A program made the translations under genes and the position numbers. Of a DNA stretch of 64,000 nt, positions 37,201 through 44,998 are shown piece after piece (position 1 is the first letter of the stretch; each line of letters begins with the position of its first letter). The notes beneath the pieces are model-generated. The model was not told the origin of the DNA. It did no database searches and saw only the letters and a list, made by a program, of their open reading frames with translations. The DNA comes from Pseudomonas putida S13.1.2 (lineage in GTDB: Bacteria > Pseudomonadota > Gammaproteobacteria > Pseudomonadales > Pseudomonadaceae): positions 2,356,001-2,420,000 of the forward strand of contig NZ_CP010979.1 in the NCBI RefSeq assembly GCF_000498395.2, written 5' to 3'.

Positions 37201-38858
37201 CGCTGCAGCTGGAGCCTGGCGAAAGCCGGGAGGTGGTGTTCCGCCTGGGCGCCGCCCGGGACGCCCGCGCTGCTACCCGCTACGTGCAGCAGTACCGGGG
37301 GTTGCAGGCCGCCATGGACGAGTTCGACAAGGTCAGCGCCTACTGGCGGCGCACCCTGGACACCGTGCAGATCGAGACGCCGGAGCCTGCACTGGATGTG
37401 CTGGCCAACGGCTGGTTGATGTACCAGGTGATCGCCTGCCGGTTCTGGGCGCGCAGCGGCTTTTACCAGTCTGGCGGTGCCATCGGTTTTCGCGACCAGT
37501 TGCAGGACAGCATGGCCATGGTCCATGCCGCGCCAGCGGCGGCGCGTCAACACCTGCTGGCCTGCGCTGCGCACCAGTATGCCGAAGGCGACGTGCAGCA
37601 CTGGTGGCACCCACCGTTGCAGCGCGGGGTGCGTACCCGCTGCTCCGATGACCTGCTGTGGCTGCCGCTGGCCGCCAGCCGCTACGTAGAGGCCACCGGG
37701 GACTACGCCGTGCTGGACGAGCCAGTCGGCTATCTGGAAGGCCGCGCGCTAAACGCCGGGGAAGAGTCCTACTACGACCTGCCTGGCCACTCGGCCCTGG
37801 TCGAGAGCCTGTATCAGCATTGTCAGCGCGCCCTCGGCCACGCCTTGCAATGCGGGGCTCACGGCCTGCCATTGATGGGCAGCGGCGACTGGAACGACGG
37901 CATGAACAGGGTCGGCGAACAAGGGCAAGGCGAAAGCGTGTGGCTGGGCTTCTTTGGCCATGAGGTGCTGCGGGCATTCGGCTGCGTCGCCTTGCGCCAG
38001 GGCGACAGCGCCTTTGCGTTGCGCTGCACCACCCAGGCCGCCGCACTCGCCGAAAAACTGGAAGCGCACGCCTGGGACGGCGGCTGGTATCGCCGCGCCT
38101 GGTTCGACGACGGCCAGGTACTGGGGTCGGCGAGCAACCAGGAATGCCGCATCGACTCGCTGGCGCAAAGCTGGGCGGTGCTGTCGGGCGTCGCTTCGCC
38201 CGAACGTGCCCGCCTGGCCATGGCGGCGCTGGACAGCCACCTGGTACGCCGTGACATCGGCATCGTCAAACTGCTCGACCCACCCTTCGACCAGGGCCAG
38301 CTGGACCCTGGCTACATCAAGGGCTACCTGCCAGGGGTGCGTGAAAACGGCGGGCAGTACACCCATGCGGCCATCTGGGCGAGCATGGCCTACGCGCACC
38401 TGGGCGATGCCGACAAAGCCTGGGAACTGCTGCGCCTGATCAACCCGGTGCGCCAGGGCTGCGACGCGTTGATCGATACCTACAAGGTCGAACCCTATGT
38501 GATGGCCGCCGACGTCTATGCGGTTGCGCCCCACGCCGGGCGGGGTGGCTGGAGCTGGTACACCGGCTCTGCCGGCTGGATGTACCGCTTGATCGTCGAA
38601 AGCCTGCTGGGCCTGCAACGCAGTGGCGACACCCTGCACCTGCAGCCGCTGTTGCCGGCAGGCTGGCCGGGTTATGTCCTGCATTACCGCTTCGGCAGCA
38701 CCCATTACCGCATCGAGGTACGCAACGGCAACGGCAGCGAACTGAGCCTGAGCCTGGACGGCGAACGGCTTGTCGACGCCAAGCTTCGGCTGAAGGATGA
38801 CGGGTGCGAGCACCACGTCATCGCCGAGTGTCGGGCCTGCTCGTTGCCTACCATCTGA
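34032..38858 (+). CDS. ndvB: Cyclic beta-1,2-glucan synthase, C-terminal fragment (frameshifted)
   Basis: Continuation of the NdvB-like gene in the frame one base back. Real homology begins around PERLAVANVRAVARQRIAQA. It completes the glucoamylase-like domain (MDFTFLYDNHRDLFAIGYNA, then VVVRSFMAHHQGMSFLALTA). It then carries two carbohydrate-binding/GH94-type beta-sandwich stretches and the GH94 phosphorylase domain with SGDWNDGMNRVG (residues about 1284-1295, containing the catalytic Asp). That domain trims chains by phosphorolysis and sets ring size. The apparent GTG start at 34032 lacks a ribosome site, so independent translation is doubtful. Restoring one C gives a single frame of about 2,880 residues, normal for NdvB. 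Either the strain has a null mutation or the sequence has an error. Confidence 0.85.
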   Translation: MAAPERLAVANVRAVARQRIAQAQALASRIEALASMDFTFLYDNHRDLFAIGYNADEHRLDAAFYDLLASEMRLTNFVVIAQGQVPQDSWFALGRLLTSNAGVPVLLSWSGSMFEYLMPLLVMPNYEGTLLDQTCHAAVKRQIEHGKLSGLPWGVSESAYNALDAHFNYQYRAFGVPGLGLKRGLGEERVVAPYASALALMVAPAAACRNLQRLATLGLAGRFGLYEAVDYSEARLPPGQDAVVVRSFMAHHQGMSFLALTALLLNKPMQRRFASDPQFQASMLLLQERVPKTAAPYLHTLQAPAEDTAERDPEARLRVFKEPNRAQPAVQLLSNGRYHVMVNHVGSGYSQRNTLAVTRWREDASRDDLGSFCYLRDVASGAYWSTSYQPTRHRTKLQEAIFSDGRAEFRVRQRDFDCHTEIAVSPEDDIELRRLHLTNHGDLPRTLELTSYAEVVLAPALSDALHPAFSKLFIQTELIRPLQAILCTRRPRSQQDAVPWMCHVLAVHGADIEALSYETDRARFIGRGRTLARPAAMDPDNEVLSDSAGAVLDPIVAIRCRITLMPGQATTVDLVTGVADSREACLQQVAKYRDRHLADRVFDLAWPHSQVLLHQLNGSLADARLFEQMAASVLYPNASLRPNAALLASNRRNQSGLWGQGVSGDLPIVLVQIGDPANIHLVKQIVLAHAYWRQKGLALDLLIWNEDQAGYRQQLQDLIMGIVTSGSEAALLDRPGGIYVRPAQQLSAEDRLLTLSVARLVLNDNLGTLEEQLHLRRQPKVPAAVPANPVSRRPAPASHSPAEQPTVRLGNRYGGFSTDGREYVIALLPGSPPPAPWVNILANPQFGSVVSEAGSAYTWYENAHEYRLTPWHNDPVTDASGETLYLRDEDTGEYWSPTPQPCPGPGRYCTRHGFGYSVFEHVEPDLRSELWVHVAQDAPVKFSRLKLHNTSARVRRLSVTCFVEWVLGDLPSKTAMHVVSEPDPFSGALFARNSYSVEFSTHVAFLDCDLPIQGMTCDRGEFLGRNGDCQAPLGMRQSRLSGRTGGGLDPCAALQVALQLEPGESREVVFRLGAARDARAATRYVQQYRGLQAAMDEFDKVSAYWRRTLDTVQIETPEPALDVLANGWLMYQVIACRFWARSGFYQSGGAIGFRDQLQDSMAMVHAAPAAARQHLLACAAHQYAEGDVQHWWHPPLQRGVRTRCSDDLLWLPLAASRYVEATGDYAVLDEPVGYLEGRALNAGEESYYDLPGHSALVESLYQHCQRALGHALQCGAHGLPLMGSGDWNDGMNRVGEQGQGESVWLGFFGHEVLRAFGCVALRQGDSAFALRCTTQAAALAEKLEAHAWDGGWYRRAWFDDGQVLGSASNQECRIDSLAQSWAVLSGVASPERARLAMAALDSHLVRRDIGIVKLLDPPFDQGQLDPGYIKGYLPGVRENGGQYTHAAIWASMAYAHLGDADKAWELLRLINPVRQGCDALIDTYKVEPYVMAADVYAVAPHAGRGGWSWYTGSAGWMYRLIVESLLGLQRSGDTLHLQPLLPAGWPGYVLHYRFGSTHYRIEVRNGNGSELSLSLDGERLVDAKLRLKDDGCEHHVIAECRACSLPTI
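34039..34043 (+). other. Frameshift site in the glucan synthase gene
   Basis: A run of five C bases in CCGCCCCCGAGCG. With a sixth C the two frames join as ...QWPPPERLAVAN..., keeping family sequence on both sides. A programmed -1 slip is unlikely because the tRNA on CCC would have to re-pair with GCC. Indel mutation or a homopolymer sequencing error is the simplest explanation. Confidence 0.8.
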
Positions 38859-38950
38859 ACCGTTGGGCGCATCACGGCAGCACTGGCGCAAGCCTTGGCC
38901 CCGCTAGGCTAATCTTGTTCCGACAGCCGCTGCCATCGATGGTCCCACGC

Positions 38951-39676
38951 ATGCAACACACGGTAAAACCCCAAAACAACCACTTGCTGGCTGCCCTGTC
39001 GCCAGAGGCGTTCAGCCGGTTGGCGCCGGACCTGGAGCACGTCAACCTGCCCCTGGGCAAGGCGCTGTACGAGTCCGGCGACACCCTGTGCCACGTCCAC
39101 TTCCCGGTCGATGCCATCGTGTCGTTGCTGTATGTGATGGAAAACGGCGCCTCGGCCGAAATTTCGGTGGTCGGTAACGAAGGGCTGGTTGGCATCGCCG
39201 TGTTCATGGGTGGCGAAAGCACCCCCAGCCGGGCCATCGTGCAAAGCGCCGGGCATGCCTACCGTCTGCCCGTGCAAAAGATCAAGGACGAGTTCAACCG
39301 CCATGGCGAGTTGATGACCTTGATGCTGCGCTACACCCAGGCACTGATCACCCAGATGGCACAAACAGCGGTGTGCAATCGCCATCACTCCATCGACCAG
39401 CAATTGTGCCGCTGGTTGCTGTTGTCGCTCGACCGCCTGCCGGGCGACCGCTTGTGCATGACCCAGGAACTGATCGCCAACATGCTCGGCGTGCGCCGCG
39501 AGGGTGTGACCGACGCCGCCGGCAAATTGCAGCGCCTGGGGGTGATCGAGTACAACCGCGGGCAGATCAGGGTGCTGGACCGGGCACGCCTGGAACTGCT
39601 GAGCTGCGAATGCTACGCAGTGGTGAAGAAAGAAACCGAACGACTGCTGCCCTACCTGCCGGGCACCCAAGGTTGA
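38951..39676 (+). CDS. Crp/Fnr-family transcriptional regulator
   Basis: A regulator of about 241 residues with an N-terminal cyclic-nucleotide-binding-like beta-roll (HVHFPVDAIVSLLYVMENGA, then ISVVGNEGLVGIAVFMGGES) and a C-terminal winged helix with MTQELIANMLGVRREGVTDA as recognition region. The roll lacks the arginine-serine cAMP pocket of CRP and has no Fnr cysteine cluster, so the signal is unknown. The frame is open from 38804, overlapping the glucan synthase end; the ATG at 38951 gives a family-like N-terminus, and 38939 is an alternative. It follows the glucan synthase gene by about 90 bases and could share its transcript. Confidence 0.85.
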   Translation: MQHTVKPQNNHLLAALSPEAFSRLAPDLEHVNLPLGKALYESGDTLCHVHFPVDAIVSLLYVMENGASAEISVVGNEGLVGIAVFMGGESTPSRAIVQSAGHAYRLPVQKIKDEFNRHGELMTLMLRYTQALITQMAQTAVCNRHHSIDQQLCRWLLLSLDRLPGDRLCMTQELIANMLGVRREGVTDAAGKLQRLGVIEYNRGQIRVLDRARLELLSCECYAVVKKETERLLPYLPGTQG

Positions 39677-39779
39677 AGCCTTGGGGGGCCTTGGGCTATC
39701 GACCTGCCAGGCCACTCAGCTCGTGTCATCTCCCAAATGACCCTGCGCAACGGGTTGGCAACTGCTTTGGGAACCCGCA

Positions 39780-39822
39780 TGATGATCCGACAGGCTTCAC
39801 GCATGTAGCGCATGCGGATCAT
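39780..39822. terminator. Palindrome at the end of the TonB receptor gene, possible terminator
   Basis: Nine-base arms GATGATCCG (39780-39788) and CGGATCATC (39814-39822) enclose a second, smaller GCATG/CATGC stem. It lies between convergent genes. There is no T-run, so a terminator role is uncertain. Confidence 0.35.
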
Positions 39823-39837
39823 CCAATACCCACGGCA

Positions 39838-42261
39838 TCAATATTGGTAGCGTAGGGTTACTGCGACATTGCGCGGATCACCATAGTACAGGCCACCAAA
39901 GTTGTTTGAAGTTGGCAAGGACTGGTAATAGACCTTGTCCAAGGCGTTGTTGAGGTTGTACTGCACGCTGAACTGTTGATTGATTTGATAATGGGCGTGC
40001 AAGTTGAGCAAGGCGTAGCCACCTTGTTTGATGGCATACCCGCTGACATCGGCGGCGGTGCGGCTCTGGGCATACACGTCGCCACCCACTCGCCACTGGT
40101 CGAGGGCACCGGGCAAGCGGTAGTCCGTCGACACCTTTAGCAGGCGGCGCGGGATCTTGCGATAGTAGTCCGAGCCCTTGCTACTGCCAGCCACATATTC
40201 TGGATCGCTGTAGGTGTATCCAGCGCTAAGGTTCCAGTTCTCCAGTGGTTCGCCTGAAATCTCCAGTTCAAAGCCGCGGTTACGCACTTTCGCGCCGGCT
40301 TCATAACATTTGCTGGTACCCGTCACGCCACAGGTTGGCGACACCGACAGGGCTTCGGGCATGTTCTCCAGGTTGGTCTGGAAAATGGCCAGCGTGGTGT
40401 TCAGGCGGCCATCGAAATACTCACCCTTGATGCCGGTTTCGTAGTTGTCGCCCTCGATAGGGTCAAGCAAGGTGTTACCGACACCGTAGTAACTCTGAGT
40501 CTTGTAGATCTCGGTGTAGCTGGCATACCAGCTGTGATGCTTGTCCAGGTCCAGTACCAGCCCGGCATACGGCACCAACCGGCCATTCTCCCGGTATCGA
40601 TCATTGGTGTACGGGCTGGCCACCTCGTAGTCCGACCAACTCACCCGCGTGCCGAGGATCAGGCTCAGGTCATCCGTGAGGCTGAAGCGCGAGGCACCGT
40701 ACAGGCCTCGCTCCTTGCGCTTGTAGTTGTAGTCCGAGCCGATCGCATTGAGGATGGGGCTGGGCAGAGCGCTGTAGTCGAAGTCGGTGATGGTGATCGT
40801 GGGGTTGTTGACCGCGCTCTTGATGACGGCAGTGAACTCGTCCTGGCGACTGTTGGCCCCCAACATCAATTGGTGCCTGCGCCCGAACAGCTCAAATGGC
40901 CCGGTTGCATAGAGGTCCAGCGCGAACTGGGTGTCTTCGTAGTCAGCCTGGGAGACGGTCATGCGATAGTTGTCGCCCGATACCCGGCTCGGATAGGCCG
41001 AAAGGAAATCGGCGTTCGACCAGATCGCGTTCATGGCCAAGGTCAACGTCCATTCGTTGTCAAACTTGTGCGTGACATCGCCGAACAGTGTGTAGTTGTT
41101 GCGATCCAGGTGGGCCCACTTGCCGTTGAGGTTGGTGGAGCGCGATAGCGGGTAGAAGGAGCCGTCACTGCGGGTATTCAGGCCGCCCCAGTCATAGCCG
41201 TTCTGGTTGTCCTTCTGAAGGGTGGCACCTAGCGTCAGCACGGTGGAGTCGTTCAGATCCGCCTCGCCGACCAGATACAGCAACTGGTTGTCCCGCTCGG
41301 CGCCGTCCCGGTAGCTGTTGGCGTTGTTGTAGTAGGCTACTGCGCGGCCGCGAATATTACCCGTGGCGGTCAATGGCCCGGAAACATCCACCTGACTCCG
41401 GTAGTTGTCCCAGGAGCCTGCACCCAATTCCGCGCCCAGGCGAAAGTCCTGGGTCGGCCGCTTGCGCACGAGGTTGATCGCCGCCGACGGGTTGCCCGTG
41501 CCCTGCATCAGGCCGTTGGCCCCGCGTACAACTTCGACACGGTCGTAGAGGGCCATGTTCGACGTGGACATGACGTCCATCGAGTAGTTTTCCGAGATGT
41601 TGGTCGGAATCCCGTCATATTGCAGATCGCTGATCTCGAAGCCACGCGCGTAATAGGTGGAGCGGTCAGTGCCGATCTTGGTCAGGGTGATACCGGTTGC
41701 CGTGCGCGCGATATCGTCCAGGTTCTGGATGTTCTGGTCGTCCATCTTCTTGCGGGTGATCACCGTCACCGATTGCGGGGTTTCCCGCAGGCTCAGGGCC
41801 ATCTTGGTCGCCGTATTGGTCGATCCTGTGGTGTAGGAGCCGCTATCCTCGGTAATCGAACCGGGTGTATTGCCGGCAATGGTGGTCGCTGCAAGGTTGA
41901 CTGCGCCTGTGACCGGTGCGGCCTGCTGGAGTTGATAGCCATCTTCGGTCGGGCTCGCTACCAGTCCAGAGCCCGACAGTAGCTGTGCAAAACCGTCATC
42001 GATGGTGAAGCTGCCGTGCACACCGGGGCTGGTCAATCCTTGCACCTGGCGGGACTCAAAAGAGATGGGCGTTGCGCTGGCCTGGGCGAACCGACCCAGG
42101 GCTTCGCCCAACGGCCCGGTAGCGATGTCATAGCGCTGCAGGGATTGCTCGGCCAAGGCACTGGCAGGCACTGCCAGTGGTGCCGTACAAAGTGCCAGGC
42201 GCACGGCCAGGTAAAGGCCGTGCGCGGCAGAACGGGTCAGCGCTCGAATCGGCGACTTCAT
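39838..42261 (-). CDS. TonB-dependent siderophore receptor with signalling domain
   Basis: An 807-residue outer-membrane receptor. A signal peptide (ends near PASALAEQ) precedes an N-terminal signalling (STN/secretin-like) domain, residues about 45-105 (LGRFAQASATPISFESRQVQ, then LLSGSGLVASPTEDGYQLQQ). Next come a plug domain (ETPQSVTVITRKKMDDQNIQ, YYARGFEISDLQYDGIPTN) and a 22-strand barrel ending in YQY, an outer-membrane sorting terminus. It belongs to the FpvA/FoxA/FiuA class that imports a ferric siderophore and signals its presence to FecR. The fecR- and fecI-like genes lie directly upstream on the same strand. Which siderophore it takes cannot be told from sequence. Confidence 0.93.
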   Translation of the reverse strand: MKSPIRALTRSAAHGLYLAVRLALCTAPLAVPASALAEQSLQRYDIATGPLGEALGRFAQASATPISFESRQVQGLTSPGVHGSFTIDDGFAQLLSGSGLVASPTEDGYQLQQAAPVTGAVNLAATTIAGNTPGSITEDSGSYTTGSTNTATKMALSLRETPQSVTVITRKKMDDQNIQNLDDIARTATGITLTKIGTDRSTYYARGFEISDLQYDGIPTNISENYSMDVMSTSNMALYDRVEVVRGANGLMQGTGNPSAAINLVRKRPTQDFRLGAELGAGSWDNYRSQVDVSGPLTATGNIRGRAVAYYNNANSYRDGAERDNQLLYLVGEADLNDSTVLTLGATLQKDNQNGYDWGGLNTRSDGSFYPLSRSTNLNGKWAHLDRNNYTLFGDVTHKFDNEWTLTLAMNAIWSNADFLSAYPSRVSGDNYRMTVSQADYEDTQFALDLYATGPFELFGRRHQLMLGANSRQDEFTAVIKSAVNNPTITITDFDYSALPSPILNAIGSDYNYKRKERGLYGASRFSLTDDLSLILGTRVSWSDYEVASPYTNDRYRENGRLVPYAGLVLDLDKHHSWYASYTEIYKTQSYYGVGNTLLDPIEGDNYETGIKGEYFDGRLNTTLAIFQTNLENMPEALSVSPTCGVTGTSKCYEAGAKVRNRGFELEISGEPLENWNLSAGYTYSDPEYVAGSSKGSDYYRKIPRRLLKVSTDYRLPGALDQWRVGGDVYAQSRTAADVSGYAIKQGGYALLNLHAHYQINQQFSVQYNLNNALDKVYYQSLPTSNNFGGLYYGDPRNVAVTLRYQY

Positions 42262-42316
42262 GTTTTCGATACTCCTATGGTGTTGGCCATGGGAGGACGG
42301 ACGAAATTCGAAAACA
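42261..42316 (-). promoter_or_regulatory. Leader inverted repeat at the receptor start codon
   Basis: TGTTTTCGA and TCGAAAACA (9 of 9 complementary) flank a 38-base loop in the receptor leader. One arm touches the ATG at 42261 and lies directly after AGGAGT, so folding could hide the start. The function is inferred. Confidence 0.35.
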
Positions 42317-42333
42317 CGAAATGATTATTGAAA

Positions 42334-43293
42334 CTATTTCCGCCCCGCATCGGGCTTCAGGGTTACCCGGGTTATCCAGGGGGTGTACTGGCTGACCTGG
42401 ATCGGCAAGGTGCGTTGCAGCAGCCGCAATGCCTGGCGCGGATCATCCAGCGGCAGCATCACCGTCACCTGTAGCCCTGCGAGGGCAGCATGATCGGCCC
42501 ACAGCAGGCCTGGGTAGTGGCGCGACAAGCGCGTCAGCACATCGCTCAGTGGCTCATCTTCGGCCAGCAGCTGGTGCTTGTGCCAAGCCTGTTCAAGGGC
42601 ATCTGCCCGTACCTGTTCGACGTTGCCTGGGCCTTGTGCGCCAAGACGTACGCGCTGGTTGGCCGTCAGCTTCAGTGAGTGGCCGGCACTGCTGATGGCG
42701 GTGGTCGACTCGATCATGGTCACTTGCGTCGAGTCGCCCTGCCGCGCCACCGTGAAGCGCGTGCCAAGCGCACGCACACTGCCATGTGCAGTCACTACCA
42801 GGAATGGGCGAGGGTCCTTGGCCACATCGACCAACACTTCGCCCCGCAGCAGCTCGACCCGGCGTTCACCTGCATCAAAATGCACGTTCACGGCCGAGTC
42901 CCCGTCCAGATGGATTTCGCTGTCATCGTCTAGTCGGCGATCAAGCCAAGCGCCCCCTGAGGTGCTCAGGTCTGCCAGCAGATATCCCTGTTGCCAGCAA
43001 GTCGTGGTGATCCAGGCCATGGGAAGCAGGGCCAGCGCCAAGGCCAGGGCCTGCATCTTGCTGGCCTGGCGCGCGCGTGGTGCGTGGCGGAGGGCTTTTC
43101 CGGCAGCCTGGCGGGGTAGTTGCTGCAACGAACTCAGGCGCCCTTGCAAGCGCGCGACCGCTGCCGCATGTTCAGGGGCCGCGCTGATCCATGCCTGGAA
43201 TTGCGCCTGTAACTGCACGTCGGCCTGGTCGTCGAGTAGCACCAGCCAGCGCGCAGCCTCGCGCAGGACCGAATCGGCAGCCTGGTCAGGCAT
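42334..43293 (-). CDS. FecR-family anti-sigma/sigma-regulator protein
   Basis: A 319-residue inner-membrane protein that passes the receptor signal to the ECF sigma factor. The cytoplasmic N-terminal domain (LREAARWLVLLDDQADVQLQ, DUF4880-type) is followed by one membrane helix near residues 80-100 (ALALALALLPMAWITTTC) and the periplasmic FecR domain (LSTSGGAWLDRRLDDDSEIH, then VDVAKDPRPFLVVTAHGSVR). A C-terminal domain contacts the receptor. It overlaps the end of the fecI-like gene by eight bases, indicating translational coupling, and precedes the TonB receptor by 72 bases. Confidence 0.93.
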   Translation of the reverse strand: MPDQAADSVLREAARWLVLLDDQADVQLQAQFQAWISAAPEHAAAVARLQGRLSSLQQLPRQAAGKALRHAPRARQASKMQALALALALLPMAWITTTCWQQGYLLADLSTSGGAWLDRRLDDDSEIHLDGDSAVNVHFDAGERRVELLRGEVLVDVAKDPRPFLVVTAHGSVRALGTRFTVARQGDSTQVTMIESTTAISSAGHSLKLTANQRVRLGAQGPGNVEQVRADALEQAWHKHQLLAEDEPLSDVLTRLSRHYPGLLWADHAALAGLQVTVMLPLDDPRQALRLLQRTLPIQVSQYTPWITRVTLKPDAGRK

Positions 43294-43810
43294 CGCTCAC
43301 CTCCATGGCAGCGTCGCAAGCCAGCATGGCCTCGACTAAATCGGCCTGTACAGTCCTCACCGAAATGCCGTGATGACGTGCTATGTCATCCTGGGACAAG
43401 CCTTCAAGGTGACGGAGGATAAAGGTTTCGCGAACTCTGTGCTTCATGCGTGACAGCGCTCGGTCGATACATTCCAGCAGCTCTATGGCCTGCAGGATTT
43501 GCTCGGGCGAGAACGCCTGCTCCATATGCTCGACACTGGCCTCAAGCGCCTCCCTGTATGCCTGCTCCAGGCGCAAGCGGCGGCCGTTGTCGATCAGGAT
43601 ACGGCGCGCAATGGTCGCAAGAAATGCACGAGGCTCACGAGGGGAAGCATATTGCCCGGCGGTGAGTACACGGTAGAACGTGTCCTGGGCGAAGTCTGAA
43701 GCCTGATGCGGACATTGCAGGCGCCGCCGCAGCCACGCCACCAACCAGGGGTGGTGCCCCGCATACAGCTCGCCAATGGAATCGGAAGAAGGTGGTCGAG
43801 GTCGGTCCAT
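43286..43810 (-). CDS. ECF sigma factor (FecI family)
   Basis: A 174-residue iron-starvation sigma factor. Region 2 is near residues 15-85 (ELYAGHHPWLVAWLRRRLQC, DFAQDTFYRVL) and region 4 near 115-165 (FILRHLEGLSQDDIARHHGI). It should direct RNA polymerase to the receptor promoter once FecR relays that the siderophore is bound. A TTG at 43825 extends the frame by five codons, but neither start has a good ribosome site; the ATG at 43810 is preferred. A Fur-box-like sequence lies immediately upstream, so iron repression is expected. Confidence 0.92.
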   Translation of the reverse strand: MDRPRPPSSDSIGELYAGHHPWLVAWLRRRLQCPHQASDFAQDTFYRVLTAGQYASPREPRAFLATIARRILIDNGRRLRLEQAYREALEASVEHMEQAFSPEQILQAIELLECIDRALSRMKHRVRETFILRHLEGLSQDDIARHHGISVRTVQADLVEAMLACDAAMEVSDA

Positions 43811-43823
43811 GACAAAGGGCTGC

Positions 43824-43849
43824 AAATGAGAATTAATCTAAGTTATCAC
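43824..43849 (-). promoter_or_regulatory. Candidate Fur box before the fecI-like gene
   Basis: Minus strand GATAACTTAGATTAATTCTC followed by ATTT resembles Pseudomonas Fur sites (GATAAT-like hexamers ending in ATTCTCATT), placed right before the sigma factor gene. It is matched by eye only. Confidence 0.45.
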
Positions 43850-43980
43850 TTATGCAGGAGCCTCGCCATATGCTTGTCAACCGCTGGCGGCTGACCACCG
43901 TCGACCCATTGCGGACGGTACATGCCTTGGCGGTAGTGCGGTGTTCGGACGTGTTCGCCGGGAAATTTACAGCGCCTGTC

Positions 43981-44205
43981 AGATCGAGCGCCGCCCGCGC
44001 GGCGCATCGCGAGCGGCGCTCGCTCCTACGCTTGTTTCGGGCCAATTATTCCTGTGGGATTTGCGCGCGAACGCCTTGGTGCATGGCTCGATATCGCGTC
44101 GTACCAACAAGGCGGTCGCGCACGCCTGTCACAGGCATTACTGGCCCGAAACAAGCGTAGGAGCGAGCGCAGCTCGCGATGCGCCGCGCGGGCGGCGCTC
44201 GATCT
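43981..44205. repeat. 63-base inverted repeat element
   Basis: Arms 43981-44043 and 44143-44205 are reverse complements with a single mismatch, around a 99-base spacer. The arms carry CGCTCCTACGCTTGTTTCGG at the inner end. No transposase is encoded, so it resembles a non-autonomous REPIN/MITE-like element. Confidence 0.8.
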
Positions 44206-44319
44206 CATAGGCGCAGACGATGTCACGGTGAACGTTCGCAATGGGTCGATAGCGGCCATTCAGGACCGGCCGCTTTCGACCCAAAGCAGACATCTGTAAC
44301 CGGGGCCGCTTCGCGGCCC

Positions 44320-44401
44320 ATCGCCGGCAAGCCGGCTCCCACAGGTACAGCGCATGGCTGAAGGCCGGTGATATTCCTGTGGGAGCCGGCTTGCCGGCGA
44401 T
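44320..44401. repeat. Inverted REP pair
   Basis: Perfect 26-base arms (44320-44345 and 44376-44401, core TGGGAGCCGGCTTGCCGGCG) are separated by 30 bases. This is another REP type than at 2205 and 23137 (GCCGGCAAGCCGGC core). Confidence 0.85.
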
Positions 44402-44539
44402 GAGGCCGGTACTGACTAAAGAGCTTTGGATCGCTGGCAGCTATGGGTCGAAAGCGGTCGATCGCGAAGCGGCCCCTCCATGCCGGATAGGTGTCCGCTT
44501 CAGACCTGAAGGCAGCTAGCCAATATTACAGACGTCAAC

Positions 44540-44926
44540 TCAGATCCAGACGTCATTCACAGCCGTTCGCTCCCCCCCTTCATGACCGGTATTCAACACG
44601 CCTCGCGGCTCGATCATCATGAGTTTCGTCTCCGTGTCTGCCGCTGTTCTGTGCTCTACCCCACGCGGCACCACATACAGCTCGCCCGGCTTCACATGCA
44701 CGCAGCCCTCTGGGAGATCGATGCGCAAGAGGCCTTCGAGTACCAGAAACGCTTCATCGGTCTCGGGGTGCGAGTGCCAAATGAATTCACCTTGGATGCG
44801 AACCACCTTGAATTGGTAGTCGTTCATTTCCGCGACCACCCGTGGACTCCACTGTTGCTCGATAAGCGAAGCTTTTTGGGTCAGTTTCACAGGCTGCGGT
44901 ACGCATTGCTGATGTATGCCGGACAT
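44540..44926 (-). CDS. Cupin-domain protein
   Basis: A 128-residue single-cupin protein. Motif 1 reads GEFIWHSHPETDEAFLVLEG (His-x-His and Glu for metal) and motif 2 PGELYVVPRGVEHRTAADTE (His). It could be a small dioxygenase, isomerase or metal-binding sensor; the substrate is unknown. GAGAGG precedes the ATG. The AraC-type regulator gene lies upstream on the same strand, 72 bases away, and may control it. Confidence 0.87.
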   Translation of the reverse strand: MSGIHQQCVPQPVKLTQKASLIEQQWSPRVVAEMNDYQFKVVRIQGEFIWHSHPETDEAFLVLEGLLRIDLPEGCVHVKPGELYVVPRGVEHRTAADTETKLMMIEPRGVLNTGHEGGERTAVNDVWI

Positions 44927-44998
44927 GGCAGATCCTCTCTGGTTGGAGCGACCAGCCTATCGAATGGGCAACACGCCTTTCTTGTACGATCCTGCAAC

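Larger units (their letters stand above)
43850..44539. other. Gene-free stretch of nested palindromes
   Basis: No coding frame here has a ribosome site or recognisable product; the ORFs seen are mirror images of repeats. The region holds the 63-base inverted repeat and the REP pair listed separately. CGGCCGCTTTCGACCCA at 44268-44284 has a near complement at 44444-44460. TCGACCCATTGCG (43901-43913) also reappears inverted at 44237-44249. It looks like stacked insertions of REP-derived elements. Confidence 0.7.

Noticed and set aside
43850..44361. Several small ORFs of 60-100 codons in the repeat region
   Set aside because: They translate both arms of inverted repeats, have no ribosome sites and mirror each other.
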